This document shows, piece after piece, positions 41,076 through 48,940 of a DNA stretch of 64,000 nt. The position numbers were made by a program, and so were the translations under genes. The notes beneath the pieces were generated by a model. The model made no database searches and had not been told where the DNA came from. It saw only the letters and a list, made by a program, of their open reading frames with translations. The DNA comes from Mucilaginibacter agri (GTDB lineage Bacteria; Bacteroidota; Bacteroidia; Sphingobacteriales; Sphingobacteriaceae): assembly GCF_009928685.1 (NCBI RefSeq), contig NZ_WWEO01000043.1:1-64000 (forward strand), written 5' to 3'. Numbering within the stretch: position 1 is the first letter of the stretch; each line of letters begins with the position of its first letter.

Positions 41076-42205
41076 AGTTCGCGCGATATGACAATTTTCT
41101 GAATCTCCGAAGTACCCTCATAAATTTGGGTGATCTTGGCGTCGCGCATCAGGCGTTCTACATGGTAATCTTTTACAAAGCCATATCCTCCGTGTATCTG
41201 CACCGCTTCTACGGCAACTTTCATGGCTGTTTCTGAGGCAAACAACTTGGCCATTGCGCTTGCCGAGCCGTACGGCATGTCATGATCCTTTAACCATGCA
41301 GCCCTTAAACAAAGCAAACGTGCGGCGTCAATTTCGGTAGCCATATCGGCTAGTTTAAATTGTATAGCCTGGTGATCTGACAATGGCTTACCAAAGGTTT
41401 TACGTTCTTTTGAGTAGTTTAACGCCAACTCATAAGCGCCAGATGCTATACCCAGGGCTTGCGCAGCGATACCTATGCGGCCACCTTCTAATGTTTTCAT
41501 AGCGAAGGTAAAGCCGAAACCATCTTCGCCAATGCGGTTAGCCTTGGGTACCTTAACATCGGTAAACATCAGCGAGTGCGTGTCGGACCCTCGGATACCC
41601 ATTTTATTTTCCTTAGGACCAACGGTAAAACCCTCCATGCCTTTTTCCAGTATTAAAGCGTTAATCCCTTTGTGGCCTTTTTCGGAGTGGGTTTGCGCTA
41701 TTACGATATAGGTAGAAGCCGAGTTTCCATTGGTGATCCAGTTTTTGGTGCCATTAAGCAGGTAATAATCGCCCATGTCAACAGCGGTGGTACGCTGCGA
41801 AGTGGCGTCAGATCCGGCTTCGGGTTCCGAAAGGCAGAATGCGCCAATTACTTCGCCTTTAGCCAGGGGCACTAAGTATTTTTCTTTTTGAAATTCGTTG
41901 CCATAATGCTCCAGTCCATAGCATACCAGCGAATTATTTACCGACACCACGACCGAGGCCGATGCATCAATTTTCGAAAGCTCCTCCATTGCCAACACAT
42001 AGGAGATAGCATCCATACCTCCGCCACCATATTGGGGCGATACCATCATGCCCAGGAAACCGAGTTCGCCTAGTTTCTTCATTTGTTCGGCCGGAAACGT
42101 TTGGTGTTCGTCGCGCTCTATCACACCCGGCTTCAGTTCGTTTTGTGCAAAATCCCTTGCCGCCTGACGGATCATCAGTTGCTCTTCTGTGTATTCGAAA
42201 TTCAT
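41066..42205 (-). CDS. Acyl-CoA dehydrogenase
   Basis: A 379-residue flavoenzyme for the first step of beta-oxidation or branched-chain amino acid breakdown. FAD and substrate motifs: AFCLSEPEAGSDA near residue 128, NGTKNWITNG, GGRIGIAAQALGIASGAYE near 240 and the C-terminal QIHGGYGFVKDYHVERLMRDA block; the catalytic Glu is in QIYEGTSEIQ near 366. The sequence layout is that of short-chain/short-branched-chain members. No electron-transfer flavoprotein gene adjoins. A -7 box TATATTTG lies at 42227-42234. Confidence 0.95.
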   Translation of the reverse strand: MNFEYTEEQLMIRQAARDFAQNELKPGVIERDEHQTFPAEQMKKLGELGFLGMMVSPQYGGGGMDAISYVLAMEELSKIDASASVVVSVNNSLVCYGLEHYGNEFQKEKYLVPLAKGEVIGAFCLSEPEAGSDATSQRTTAVDMGDYYLLNGTKNWITNGNSASTYIVIAQTHSEKGHKGINALILEKGMEGFTVGPKENKMGIRGSDTHSLMFTDVKVPKANRIGEDGFGFTFAMKTLEGGRIGIAAQALGIASGAYELALNYSKERKTFGKPLSDHQAIQFKLADMATEIDAARLLCLRAAWLKDHDMPYGSASAMAKLFASETAMKVAVEAVQIHGGYGFVKDYHVERLMRDAKITQIYEGTSEIQKIVISRELLK

Positions 42206-42226
42206 ATATGGTTATATGTTGGTTTT

Positions 42227-42234
42227 CAAATATA
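42227..42234 (-). promoter_or_regulatory. -7 box of the acyl-CoA dehydrogenase gene
   Basis: TATATTTG on the minus strand, 21 bases before the ATG. A palindrome ACTATG-CACG-CATAGT sits just upstream (42237-42252), a possible operator. Confidence 0.5.
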
Positions 42235-42475
42235 ATACTATGCACGCATAGTAAAAATAGTGCATAAAAAAAGAGAGCTCTTGCGAAGCTCCCTTTCCCC
42301 TAATTAATTTAAACTATTGATTAAACCCAAAACAAAGAACAAAAAACCTCAGCTTGGGCGTCTGAGAATTCTAAAACAATTTATTTTTCACAGGTAGATG
42401 TTGTTTTATATTTTTCACAGTATAATGCAGAGTCATTAATAACATTACAAAAGTAGAGCCACAATTTTAATTATG

Positions 42476-42575
42476 TACTTACTAATACGTCAGAATTTGT
42501 TTATTTTCACATTGGTTGTTGTTAGTATAACATTAACATAGCATTTTACATTTGTTAAGTATATACTTACTAATA
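42476..42575 (+). promoter_or_regulatory. Regulatory region of the XRE gene
   Basis: TACTTACTAATA occurs twice (42476-42487 and 42564-42575). A -7 box TACATTTG is at 42547-42554, and the perfect palindrome AAGTATATACTT (42557-42568) lies directly after it, 32 bases before the ATG. This looks like an autoregulatory operator. The remaining part of the 395-base spacer (42206-42600) shows only AT-rich sequence and a weak GAGAGCTC hairpin near 42272. Confidence 0.5.
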
Positions 42576-42600
42576 ATTACCCCTAAAAAACTAACTGACG

Positions 42601-42843
42601 ATGTTACTAACTGATTTTGAGTACCTTAACAACTCTGAGGATGCCTTTAAGAAGAAGGTTGCCCTGCAGATTAAACGCTTGCGACGACAGAACCAGGTTA
42701 CGCAGGAGCGATTTTACAGCGAAACAAATATTAATATTGCCAGGCTCGAATCTGGCAAAATTGATATCCGGCTCGACACCTTACGTAAGATTTGCTACTA
42801 TTTCGATGTCTCCTTATCCGGATTTTTTCAAGGTATTTATTAA
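42601..42843 (+). CDS. XRE-family helix-turn-helix regulator
   Basis: An 80-residue Cro/CI-type DNA-binding protein. The HTH runs from KKKVALQIKRLRRQNQVTQERF through TNINIARLESGKIDI (recognition helix) to LDTLRKICYYFDVSLSGFF. A single-domain regulator; target unknown. Direct repeats and a palindrome upstream suggest it controls itself. It precedes the M13 peptidase gene by 96 bases. Confidence 0.93.
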   Translation: MLLTDFEYLNNSEDAFKKKVALQIKRLRRQNQVTQERFYSETNINIARLESGKIDIRLDTLRKICYYFDVSLSGFFQGIY

Positions 42844-42939
42844 AACCACCCATTGAGTAGTGTATTAATTTTTAAACAAATCCTATTTTCTATACAGCAA
42901 TTCTGAAATTCTGTACAAAAAGGACTACAATTTAAAACA

Positions 42940-44991
42940 ATGATTAAAAAAATTTATGCAGCGCCCCTCTGCGCGCTATTTGCTGCTTCTTTATTTAGTG
43001 CTTGCCACAGTAACGAAACCCCCGACTATGCAGCGCACGATGCTGTATATAAAAATTTAGATACCACAGTAAAACCCGGCGACGACTTTTTTATGTACGC
43101 TAATGGTGGATGGATAAAAAAGAATCCGATCCCTGCTGCTTACTCGCGTTGGGGAATTGGCAACCTGGTAAGCGATGAACTGCGCGACCGCCTTAAAAAG
43201 ATTAACGAGGATGCCTTAAAAGAAAATGCCGCCAAAGGAACCAACTCGCAAAAAATAGGCGATTTCTATTACAGCGGTATGGACACCGTAGAGATAGAGA
43301 AACAAGGCCTGTCGCCATTGAAGCCGGAGTTGGATAAAATAAACCAGGTTACCGACCTTAAATCGCTACTCGATGAGTTTGCACATCTTTCTGTAATTGG
43401 CGTTACTACGCCAATCGGCGCTTATGTTGCGCAGGACGCTAAGAATAGTGAAAAGATGATGCTGCAATTGTATCAATCGGGCATAGGCTTGCCTAACCGC
43501 GACTATTACTTTAACGCCGATGAGCAAAGCGTTAAGATCCGTAACGACTATCAGCAAACGCACTTGCCAACTGTTTTAAAATTATCGGGGCTTGATGATG
43601 CCAACGTAAAGGCAGGCACTCAAAAGGTTTACGCGTTAGAAAAATTTTTGGCAGATAGCTCGCGCAAGCTCGAAGACCTGCGTGATCCGTATCATAATTA
43701 TAACAAAATGCCATTGGCAGGCTTAAGCAAGCTTACCCCGCAGATTGACTGGAAAGACTTGTTTGCCAAAATGGCATACAAAAACATAGATACAGTTATA
43801 GTTGGCCAGCCGGAGTACTACCGTGCTTTGAGCAAAGCTTTAACTACCTATAGTATTAATGATTGGAAAACTTACCTGCGTAAGAATCTGGTAGCGGAGT
43901 TTAGCGGCCAGTTAAGTAAAGCCTTCCGCGATGAGAACTTCCGTTTTTATGGTATGGTGATATCTGGCAAGAAATCGCAATTACCACGTTGGAAACAAGT
44001 TATCGACGCTGAAAATAACCTGATGGGCGAAGTACTGGGTCAGCTATTTGTTAAAGAATACTTTCCGGAAAAAACTAAAGAGCGTTATGTAAAGCTGGTG
44101 GATGCTATTCGCGCAAGCTTTAAAGAGCACATCGAAAAGCTGGACTGGATGAGCAGCGAAACCAAAACCAAAGCGCTTGATAAATTATCGAAAGTAAACC
44201 CGAAAGTTGGCTACCCTGATAAATGGAAAGATTTCTCGAACCTGGAAATTGTTAAAGGCCCTTACGTGCAAAACGTAATTAATGCCAATATCTTCTGGTA
44301 CAAACGCGAGGCTAACAAAATAGGCAAACCGGTTGACCGCACCGAGTGGGATATGACGCCACAAACCTATAATGCTTATTACAATCCATCAAATAACGAA
44401 ATTGTATTGCCGGCTGCGCAGTTTATGATCCCGGGCGCTAAAGACGATGAAGTGGATGATGCCGTAGTTTACGGCTATGCAGCAGCTTCAACCATTGGCC
44501 ACGAAATTACCCACGGGTTTGATGATGAAGGCCGCCAGTTTGACGCTAAGGGTAACCTGAAAGCTTGGTGGACTCCGCAGGATTCAGCCAAGTTTACCCA
44601 GCGTGCGCAAGGTATTATTAACCAATTCAGCAATTACACCGTTTATGGTCTGCACGTTAACGGCAAGGCATCACAAGGCGAAAATATTGCCGACTTAGGC
44701 GGTATTGTAATCGGTATCGATGCGTTCAAAAAAACTGATCAATATAAAGAAGGTAAAAAGATTAACGGTTTAACACCAATGCAGCGTTTCTTCCTGGGTT
44801 ATAGTCTGGGTTGGTTAGGCCACGAGCGCGAAGAAGCTCTGAAAAATCAAATTGTTACCGACGTACATGCTCCGGCATTTTTACGTGTAAACGGTCCGTT
44901 TAGCGATGTGCCGGAATTCTACGAAGCATTCGGCATCAAAAAAGGCGACAAAATGTGGATCGACCCTGATAAACGGGTGAAGATTTGGTAG
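42940..44991 (+). CDS. M13-family (neprilysin/PepO) metallopeptidase lipoprotein
   Basis: A 683-residue lipoprotein (lipobox LFSAC, Cys 22). Zinc motif HEITH near residue 521 with the following GFDDEGRQFD, third-ligand motif ENIADLGG near 583, and the C-terminal W motif KMWIDPDKRVKIW are all present, so it should be active. M13 enzymes cut oligopeptides on the periplasmic or cell-surface side. The XRE regulator upstream reads the same way but has its own gene gap. The nearby low-complexity AATTTGTCAATTAG repeats follow. Confidence 0.96.
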   Translation: MIKKIYAAPLCALFAASLFSACHSNETPDYAAHDAVYKNLDTTVKPGDDFFMYANGGWIKKNPIPAAYSRWGIGNLVSDELRDRLKKINEDALKENAAKGTNSQKIGDFYYSGMDTVEIEKQGLSPLKPELDKINQVTDLKSLLDEFAHLSVIGVTTPIGAYVAQDAKNSEKMMLQLYQSGIGLPNRDYYFNADEQSVKIRNDYQQTHLPTVLKLSGLDDANVKAGTQKVYALEKFLADSSRKLEDLRDPYHNYNKMPLAGLSKLTPQIDWKDLFAKMAYKNIDTVIVGQPEYYRALSKALTTYSINDWKTYLRKNLVAEFSGQLSKAFRDENFRFYGMVISGKKSQLPRWKQVIDAENNLMGEVLGQLFVKEYFPEKTKERYVKLVDAIRASFKEHIEKLDWMSSETKTKALDKLSKVNPKVGYPDKWKDFSNLEIVKGPYVQNVINANIFWYKREANKIGKPVDRTEWDMTPQTYNAYYNPSNNEIVLPAAQFMIPGAKDDEVDDAVVYGYAAASTIGHEITHGFDDEGRQFDAKGNLKAWWTPQDSAKFTQRAQGIINQFSNYTVYGLHVNGKASQGENIADLGGIVIGIDAFKKTDQYKEGKKINGLTPMQRFFLGYSLGWLGHEREEALKNQIVTDVHAPAFLRVNGPFSDVPEFYEAFGIKKGDKMWIDPDKRVKIW

Positions 44992-44995
44992 CTCC

Positions 44996-45094
44996 TCAAT
45001 TTGTCAATTAGTTAATTTGGTGATTTGTCGATTCTTAGCATCCTGTTGGGGAGCTCATATTGACAAATTACCGAATTGACAAATTATCTAATCA
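44996..45094. repeat. AATTTGTCAATTAG inverted low-complexity repeats
   Basis: CAATTTGTCAATTAGTTAAT (from 44998) and later GAATTGACAAATTATCTAAT are related in inverted orientation around a short non-repeat core. They occupy the whole M13-pnuC spacer. Confidence 0.6.
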
Positions 45095-45095
45095 A

Positions 45096-45704
45096 ATGTT
45101 GTTAGATTGGTTTCACCAGCAAAGCTGGATCGAATTAATTGGAGTTATAACCGGCCTGTTGTGCGTATACCTGGCGGCCGTTAATAATATCTGGAACTGG
45201 CCCTTGGCTATTATCAGTGTAACGCTGTATATCTTCATATTTTTTGAAGCAAGGCTTTATGCTGATATGGGCTTGCAGTTCTACTTCCTCGGCGCCAACA
45301 TTTACGGCTGGTATTTCTGGAGCCATAGAAAAGCGCCCGAAGTAAAAGTACCCGTGGTGTCTATCACTACCAAGCAAATCATTTGGACCGTTATTGCTAT
45401 CGCCATAATTACACCATCACTCGGCTACACCTTAATAGCCCTCGCTCCCAAACTGCATTACAAGCCAGCAGCATATCCTTATCTTGATAGCTTTTGCACC
45501 GCCGTGAGCCTTATAGCACAATTCTTTATGGCCCGCAAAATTTACCAGAACTGGCTGATGTGGGTATTTGTAGATATTATCTATGTTGGTGTTTACATTG
45601 TAAAACATTTGCAACCTACTGCATTTATGTACGCTGTTTATGCTATAATTGCGTTAGTTGGGTATCTGGACTGGAGGAAGGAATATAGGAAGCAGGGGGC
45701 GTAA
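45096..45704 (+). CDS. pnuC: PnuC nicotinamide riboside transporter
   Basis: A 202-residue PnuC with about seven membrane helices; it takes up nicotinamide riboside by facilitated diffusion. Recognisable blocks: ELIGVITGLLCVYLAAVNNIWNWPLAIISV near the N-terminus, LYADMGLQFYFLGANIYGWYFW near 52, and the substrate-site region QNWLMWVFVDIIYVGVYI near 150. ATG 45096 is chosen over the frame start at 45060, which lies in the repeat. The kinase that traps the substrate follows at 45830, after a palindromic repeat. Confidence 0.95.
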   Translation: MLLDWFHQQSWIELIGVITGLLCVYLAAVNNIWNWPLAIISVTLYIFIFFEARLYADMGLQFYFLGANIYGWYFWSHRKAPEVKVPVVSITTKQIIWTVIAIAIITPSLGYTLIALAPKLHYKPAAYPYLDSFCTAVSLIAQFFMARKIYQNWLMWVFVDIIYVGVYIVKHLQPTAFMYAVYAIIALVGYLDWRKEYRKQGA

Positions 45705-45732
45705 AAGCCTGGTACGCCTTTAATTTTTAATT

Positions 45733-45819
45733 TGTCATTGCGAGGTACGAAGCAACCTCGTAGCTATACATATTAATAAAGAATGCGATGTGGTTGCCAC
45801 GCTGTCGCTCGCAATGACA
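45733..45819. repeat. Palindromic TGTCATTGCGAG element, copy 2
   Basis: Ends TGTCATTGCGAG (45733-45744) and CTCGCAATGACA (45808-45819) are exact complements. The element ends 10 bases before the start codon of the next gene and would form a large hairpin in a pnuC-kinase transcript. Confidence 0.85.
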
Positions 45820-45829
45820 CTATGTAGTA

Positions 45830-46369
45830 ATGAACAAGCAAAACAACATCTTCAAAATAGCAATCGTAGGCCCCGAATCAACAGGCAAATCAACCATGTC
45901 AAAATATCTTGCGGAACACTTTAACACCGTTTGGGTGCCCGAGTTTGCGCGCGGCTATTGCGAAAACCTCAAGGGCGACTACACCTGGCAGGATGAGATC
46001 AACATGTTTTATGGCCAGCTGGAGTTGGAGAAGGAGTTAGAACCCCAGGCCAACAAACTGCTCATTTGCGATACCACCTTTATAACCGTTAAGATCTGGA
46101 GCGATCAGCTTTTCGGAAAGTCGCCGCAGGAGGTATTAGACGAATTGCCCAAGCACCCCTACGATCTGTACTTACTTTTAAACATCGACCTGCCCTGGGA
46201 AGATGATCCTTTGCGCGATTTCCCCAACATGCGCGAACATTTTATGGACGTTTGGCACCAGGAGTTGCAGGCATTAAATGCCCGCTACACTGTTATTTCG
46301 GGCACCGGGCCCGAGCGCTACACCAATGCCGTGGCCGCTATTGAAGATTTTCTCAATTCTTTTCATTAA
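45830..46369 (+). CDS. Ribosylnicotinamide kinase (NadR C-terminal-type ATPase)
   Basis: A 179-residue P-loop kinase matching the C-terminal kinase domain of NadR: VGPESTGKSTMSKYLA (residues 13-28), VPEFARGY near 37, CDTTFITVKIWSDQLFG near 82 and LLLNIDLPWEDDPLRDFPNMRE near 114. It phosphorylates nicotinamide riboside to NMN. The N-terminal HTH and adenylyltransferase domains of full NadR are absent. Location behind pnuC makes an NAD salvage pair; a palindromic element in between may affect expression. Confidence 0.93.
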   Translation: MNKQNNIFKIAIVGPESTGKSTMSKYLAEHFNTVWVPEFARGYCENLKGDYTWQDEINMFYGQLELEKELEPQANKLLICDTTFITVKIWSDQLFGKSPQEVLDELPKHPYDLYLLLNIDLPWEDDPLRDFPNMREHFMDVWHQELQALNARYTVISGTGPERYTNAVAAIEDFLNSFH

Positions 46370-46382
46370 TTTTTAGCTTTCG

Positions 46383-46409
46383 TGCAACGTTGAAATAAAT
46401 GTTGCGTCT
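46383..46409 (+). promoter_or_regulatory. ECF-type promoter of the sigma operon
   Basis: TGCAACGTT (-35, with AAC 46386-46388), 16 bases, then GCGTCT (-10, CGT 46405-46407). This AAC-N16-CGT layout is typical of ECF-sigma promoters and differs from the TTG/TAnnTTTG pattern elsewhere here. Outer arms TAGCTTTC and GAAAGCTA pair around it (46373-46426). The start codon is 23 bases further. Confidence 0.6.
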
Positions 46410-46432
46410 CTTATTCTTGAAAGCTAATCACA

Positions 46433-46993
46433 TTGGAAGCCGTTTACATAGACAAACACTACAGCCTGGTGGCAGAGTGTAAGCAGGGAAGTAAAAAAGC
46501 CTGCTACGAGCTTTACCGTTTGTACTCCAAAGCTATGCTTAACGTGGCCTACCGGATAGTAGGTAATGTTGAGGAGGCCGAAGATGTATTGCAGGAATCG
46601 TTCGTGGATGCTTTTAACAAACTGAAAGATTTCAGGCAGGAAACAACCTTCGGCCTGTGGATGAAACAGATTGTTGTTCACCGATCTATCAACCTGCTGC
46701 GCAAACGCCGGCTGGAATTGGTGGAAATGGAAAGTGAACAACTGGAAAACATTGCCGACGATGAAGGTTTTGACGACGACGAAATCCAATACCAGGTAGA
46801 ACAGGTAAAACGCGCCATACAGCTTTTACCCGAAGGTTACCGTGTGGTGCTATCACTTTATCTGCTGGAAGGTTACGACCACGAAGAGATAGGACAGATA
46901 TTAAAAATTAACGAAAATACATCAAGAACCCAGTTTTTAAGAGCAAAAAGAAAGCTGAGCGAGATTTTAAAACAGAAAGGAAAAGTAGCATGA
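46433..46993 (+). CDS. ECF RNA polymerase sigma factor
   Basis: A 186-residue sigma-70 factor of the ECF group. Region 2 runs over LYSKAMLNVAYRIVGNVEEAEDVLQESFVDAF (near 32-63) and region 4 over LLPEGYRVVLSLYLLEGYDHEEIGQIL with the recognition helix NENTSRTQFLRAKRKL. No ATG is possible between the upstream in-frame TGA (46418) and region 2; the only good start is TTG at 46433, giving MEAVYIDKHYSLV as homologs do. It overlaps the next gene by 4 bases. The promoter above suggests it activates itself. Confidence 0.95.
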   Translation: MEAVYIDKHYSLVAECKQGSKKACYELYRLYSKAMLNVAYRIVGNVEEAEDVLQESFVDAFNKLKDFRQETTFGLWMKQIVVHRSINLLRKRRLELVEMESEQLENIADDEGFDDDEIQYQVEQVKRAIQLLPEGYRVVLSLYLLEGYDHEEIGQILKINENTSRTQFLRAKRKLSEILKQKGKVA

Positions 46994-47556
46994 GCAAGCG
47001 ATTAGATGATTTCATACACGACAACCGTGATGAATTTGACGAATTGGAGCCAAGAGCCGCTTTATGGGATAATATAGAAAGCCAACTGACTTTTACGGAG
47101 GAAACAGAAGCGCCAAAAAAGCGCGAAACAAAAACCTTCTCGCTTGGCTTCGTACTACGAGTGGCCGCCATGATTATCATGGTAATGGGCATAGGTTTCG
47201 TGTTTTACCTGCGCAACGAAAAAAGGCCAAACGGCGTTGATCTTACCGCCATTAATCCCGAGTATGCCAAACAGCAAATGCACTATGCATCGCTGGTGAA
47301 AGAGAAACGCAACGAACTGCACCTGATAGCCAAGGCAGACCCGCAGTTGTATAAAGAGTTTAGCGGCGAGATCGCTAAAATGGATTCGACCTATAAAAAA
47401 CTGAATAACGAGTTAAAAACCAGCCCTAACCAGGAGCGTGTGCTACGAGCAATGATCCGGAACTTGCAGATACAGACCGAGGTTTTAAACCAGCAACTAA
47501 ACGTTATTGAGCAGTACAATCAAATTAAAAGTCAAGATGAAAACAAAAATATTTAA
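46990..47556 (+). CDS. Membrane protein, probable anti-sigma factor
   Basis: A 188-residue protein: cytoplasmic N-terminus (residues 1-52: SKRLDDFIHDNRDEFDELEPRAALWDNIESQL), one membrane helix (about 54-75, FVLRVAAMIIMVMGIGFVFYL) and a periplasmic helical C-terminal part likely to coil. The ATG overlaps the sigma stop (ATGA). Size, topology and place are those of an anti-sigma factor, but no zinc motif or FecR domain is seen, so the call is from context. It overlaps the next gene by 20 bases. Confidence 0.82.
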   Translation: MSKRLDDFIHDNRDEFDELEPRAALWDNIESQLTFTEETEAPKKRETKTFSLGFVLRVAAMIIMVMGIGFVFYLRNEKRPNGVDLTAINPEYAKQQMHYASLVKEKRNELHLIAKADPQLYKEFSGEIAKMDSTYKKLNNELKTSPNQERVLRAMIRNLQIQTEVLNQQLNVIEQYNQIKSQDENKNI

Positions 47557-48910
47557 TAAGATCCTTTTTACCCTGCTTTGCCTGGCCGCCGTAAATGGCA
47601 CAAAGGCACAGCAGGCTACACCAGCAGTTCCGGCTAAACCGGCCGAGCCAGCAACACCAGCTACACCTTATACTTATTCAGACACTAATAATAGCAAACA
47701 GTATCGCGACAAAATGCGTAAGCTGGAGGATCAAATGCGCGACCTGCAAAAGCAAATAAATAGCGTGCGCAGTGAAGAGTTGAAGAAAAATGCTTTGGCA
47801 ATGCGCGAAAGCAGCAGGAAGCTAAAGAGCCTTAATAAACTTAATTATAGCTATAATTACGAAACAAACGTATCTGGCTTAAGTAAAAGCCTGGGGGTTA
47901 TTTCAAACGACATTGGTGTAAACACAGTGGTAGGTATAACAGGTGGCGACGACTACATCGCAAAAAGAGTGCAAAGCGGCGATGCCTTTGAGAAAACCAA
48001 AAGCTACAGCAAAAGCTATAGCGCCGATGGTAACGATAGGTTACAATTGGATAACACCTTTGGAAAAATTATTGTAAACACCTGGAACAAGAACGAAGTT
48101 AAGGTTGATATCCAGATCAAAGCCGACGCAGACCAGGAAGATGAAGCCCAAAAACTGATAGACAAAGTTACCATTGCCGATAGCAAAGACGGTTCGTTAA
48201 TATCATTCAAAACCAACTACGATAGGGATGGTAATAACAATTGGGGTAACTGGTTTGGCTCGGGCAAATCGCATGTACGCAAAATAGAGATCAATTATAC
48301 CGTATACATGCCCGCTAAAATGCCTTTAACAGTGAGCAATAAATATGGCAGCACACAACTGCCCGATCTGAGTGGCAAACTGATTATTAACAGCTCTTAC
48401 GGCAGCCTTACCGCTAAAAATTTGAGTAACAGCACCAACGAAATTAAGGTGCGCTACGGCAGTGCTACTATCGATAACCTGTCGGGTAGTATAATAGATG
48501 TTGCCTACGGAAACCTTAACCTGGGCGAGAGTGACAACCTTAATGCTGATGTAAGCTACGGCTCGGCCAAAATTGGTAAGCTTACAACTTCTGGCAATAT
48601 CAACGCACGTTATAGCGGCACCGTACAGGTAACCGATGTGGCTAAAAGCGTAAAAAACCTGTCGGTAAATACGTCCTACTCGGGTGTTAAGCTTGGCATC
48701 GGCAACGACCAAAATGCCGATTTTGACATCACGGTACGTTACGGCAGCTTCAGCTACGGCGATGTGCCGGTGAGCATCACCAGCAAAACACCGGAAGATG
48801 GCGAGCGCGGCTTTAACCCAACCAAAACCTATAAAGGTAAAGTAGGTAAGGGTAATAGCGATAAGGTAATTACTATCAAATCCTCGTTCGGCAGCGTTAA
48901 GTTCGATTAA
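47537..48910 (+). CDS. Secreted DUF4097-like beta-solenoid protein 1
   Basis: A 457-residue exported protein. Signal peptide (residues 1-24, ILFTLLCLAAVNGTKAQ), a Pro/Ala-rich linker (TPAVPAKPAEPATPATP), a coiled coil (about 52-100, YRDKMRKLEDQMRDLQKQI) and a long array of short beta-strands with YGS/YGN turns (GSTQLPDLSGKLIINSSYGS onward), as in DUF4097-type adhesin or solenoid proteins. The tail TKTYKGKVGKGNSDKVITIKS is shared with the next gene. It is a paralog of 48941-50245, encoded in the sigma operon, so probably an output of the sigma response at the cell envelope. Confidence 0.85.
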   Translation: MKTKIFNKILFTLLCLAAVNGTKAQQATPAVPAKPAEPATPATPYTYSDTNNSKQYRDKMRKLEDQMRDLQKQINSVRSEELKKNALAMRESSRKLKSLNKLNYSYNYETNVSGLSKSLGVISNDIGVNTVVGITGGDDYIAKRVQSGDAFEKTKSYSKSYSADGNDRLQLDNTFGKIIVNTWNKNEVKVDIQIKADADQEDEAQKLIDKVTIADSKDGSLISFKTNYDRDGNNNWGNWFGSGKSHVRKIEINYTVYMPAKMPLTVSNKYGSTQLPDLSGKLIINSSYGSLTAKNLSNSTNEIKVRYGSATIDNLSGSIIDVAYGNLNLGESDNLNADVSYGSAKIGKLTTSGNINARYSGTVQVTDVAKSVKNLSVNTSYSGVKLGIGNDQNADFDITVRYGSFSYGDVPVSITSKTPEDGERGFNPTKTYKGKVGKGNSDKVITIKSSFGSVKFD

Positions 48911-48940
48911 CCCCAATTCTTAAAACCTAAATAACACCTT

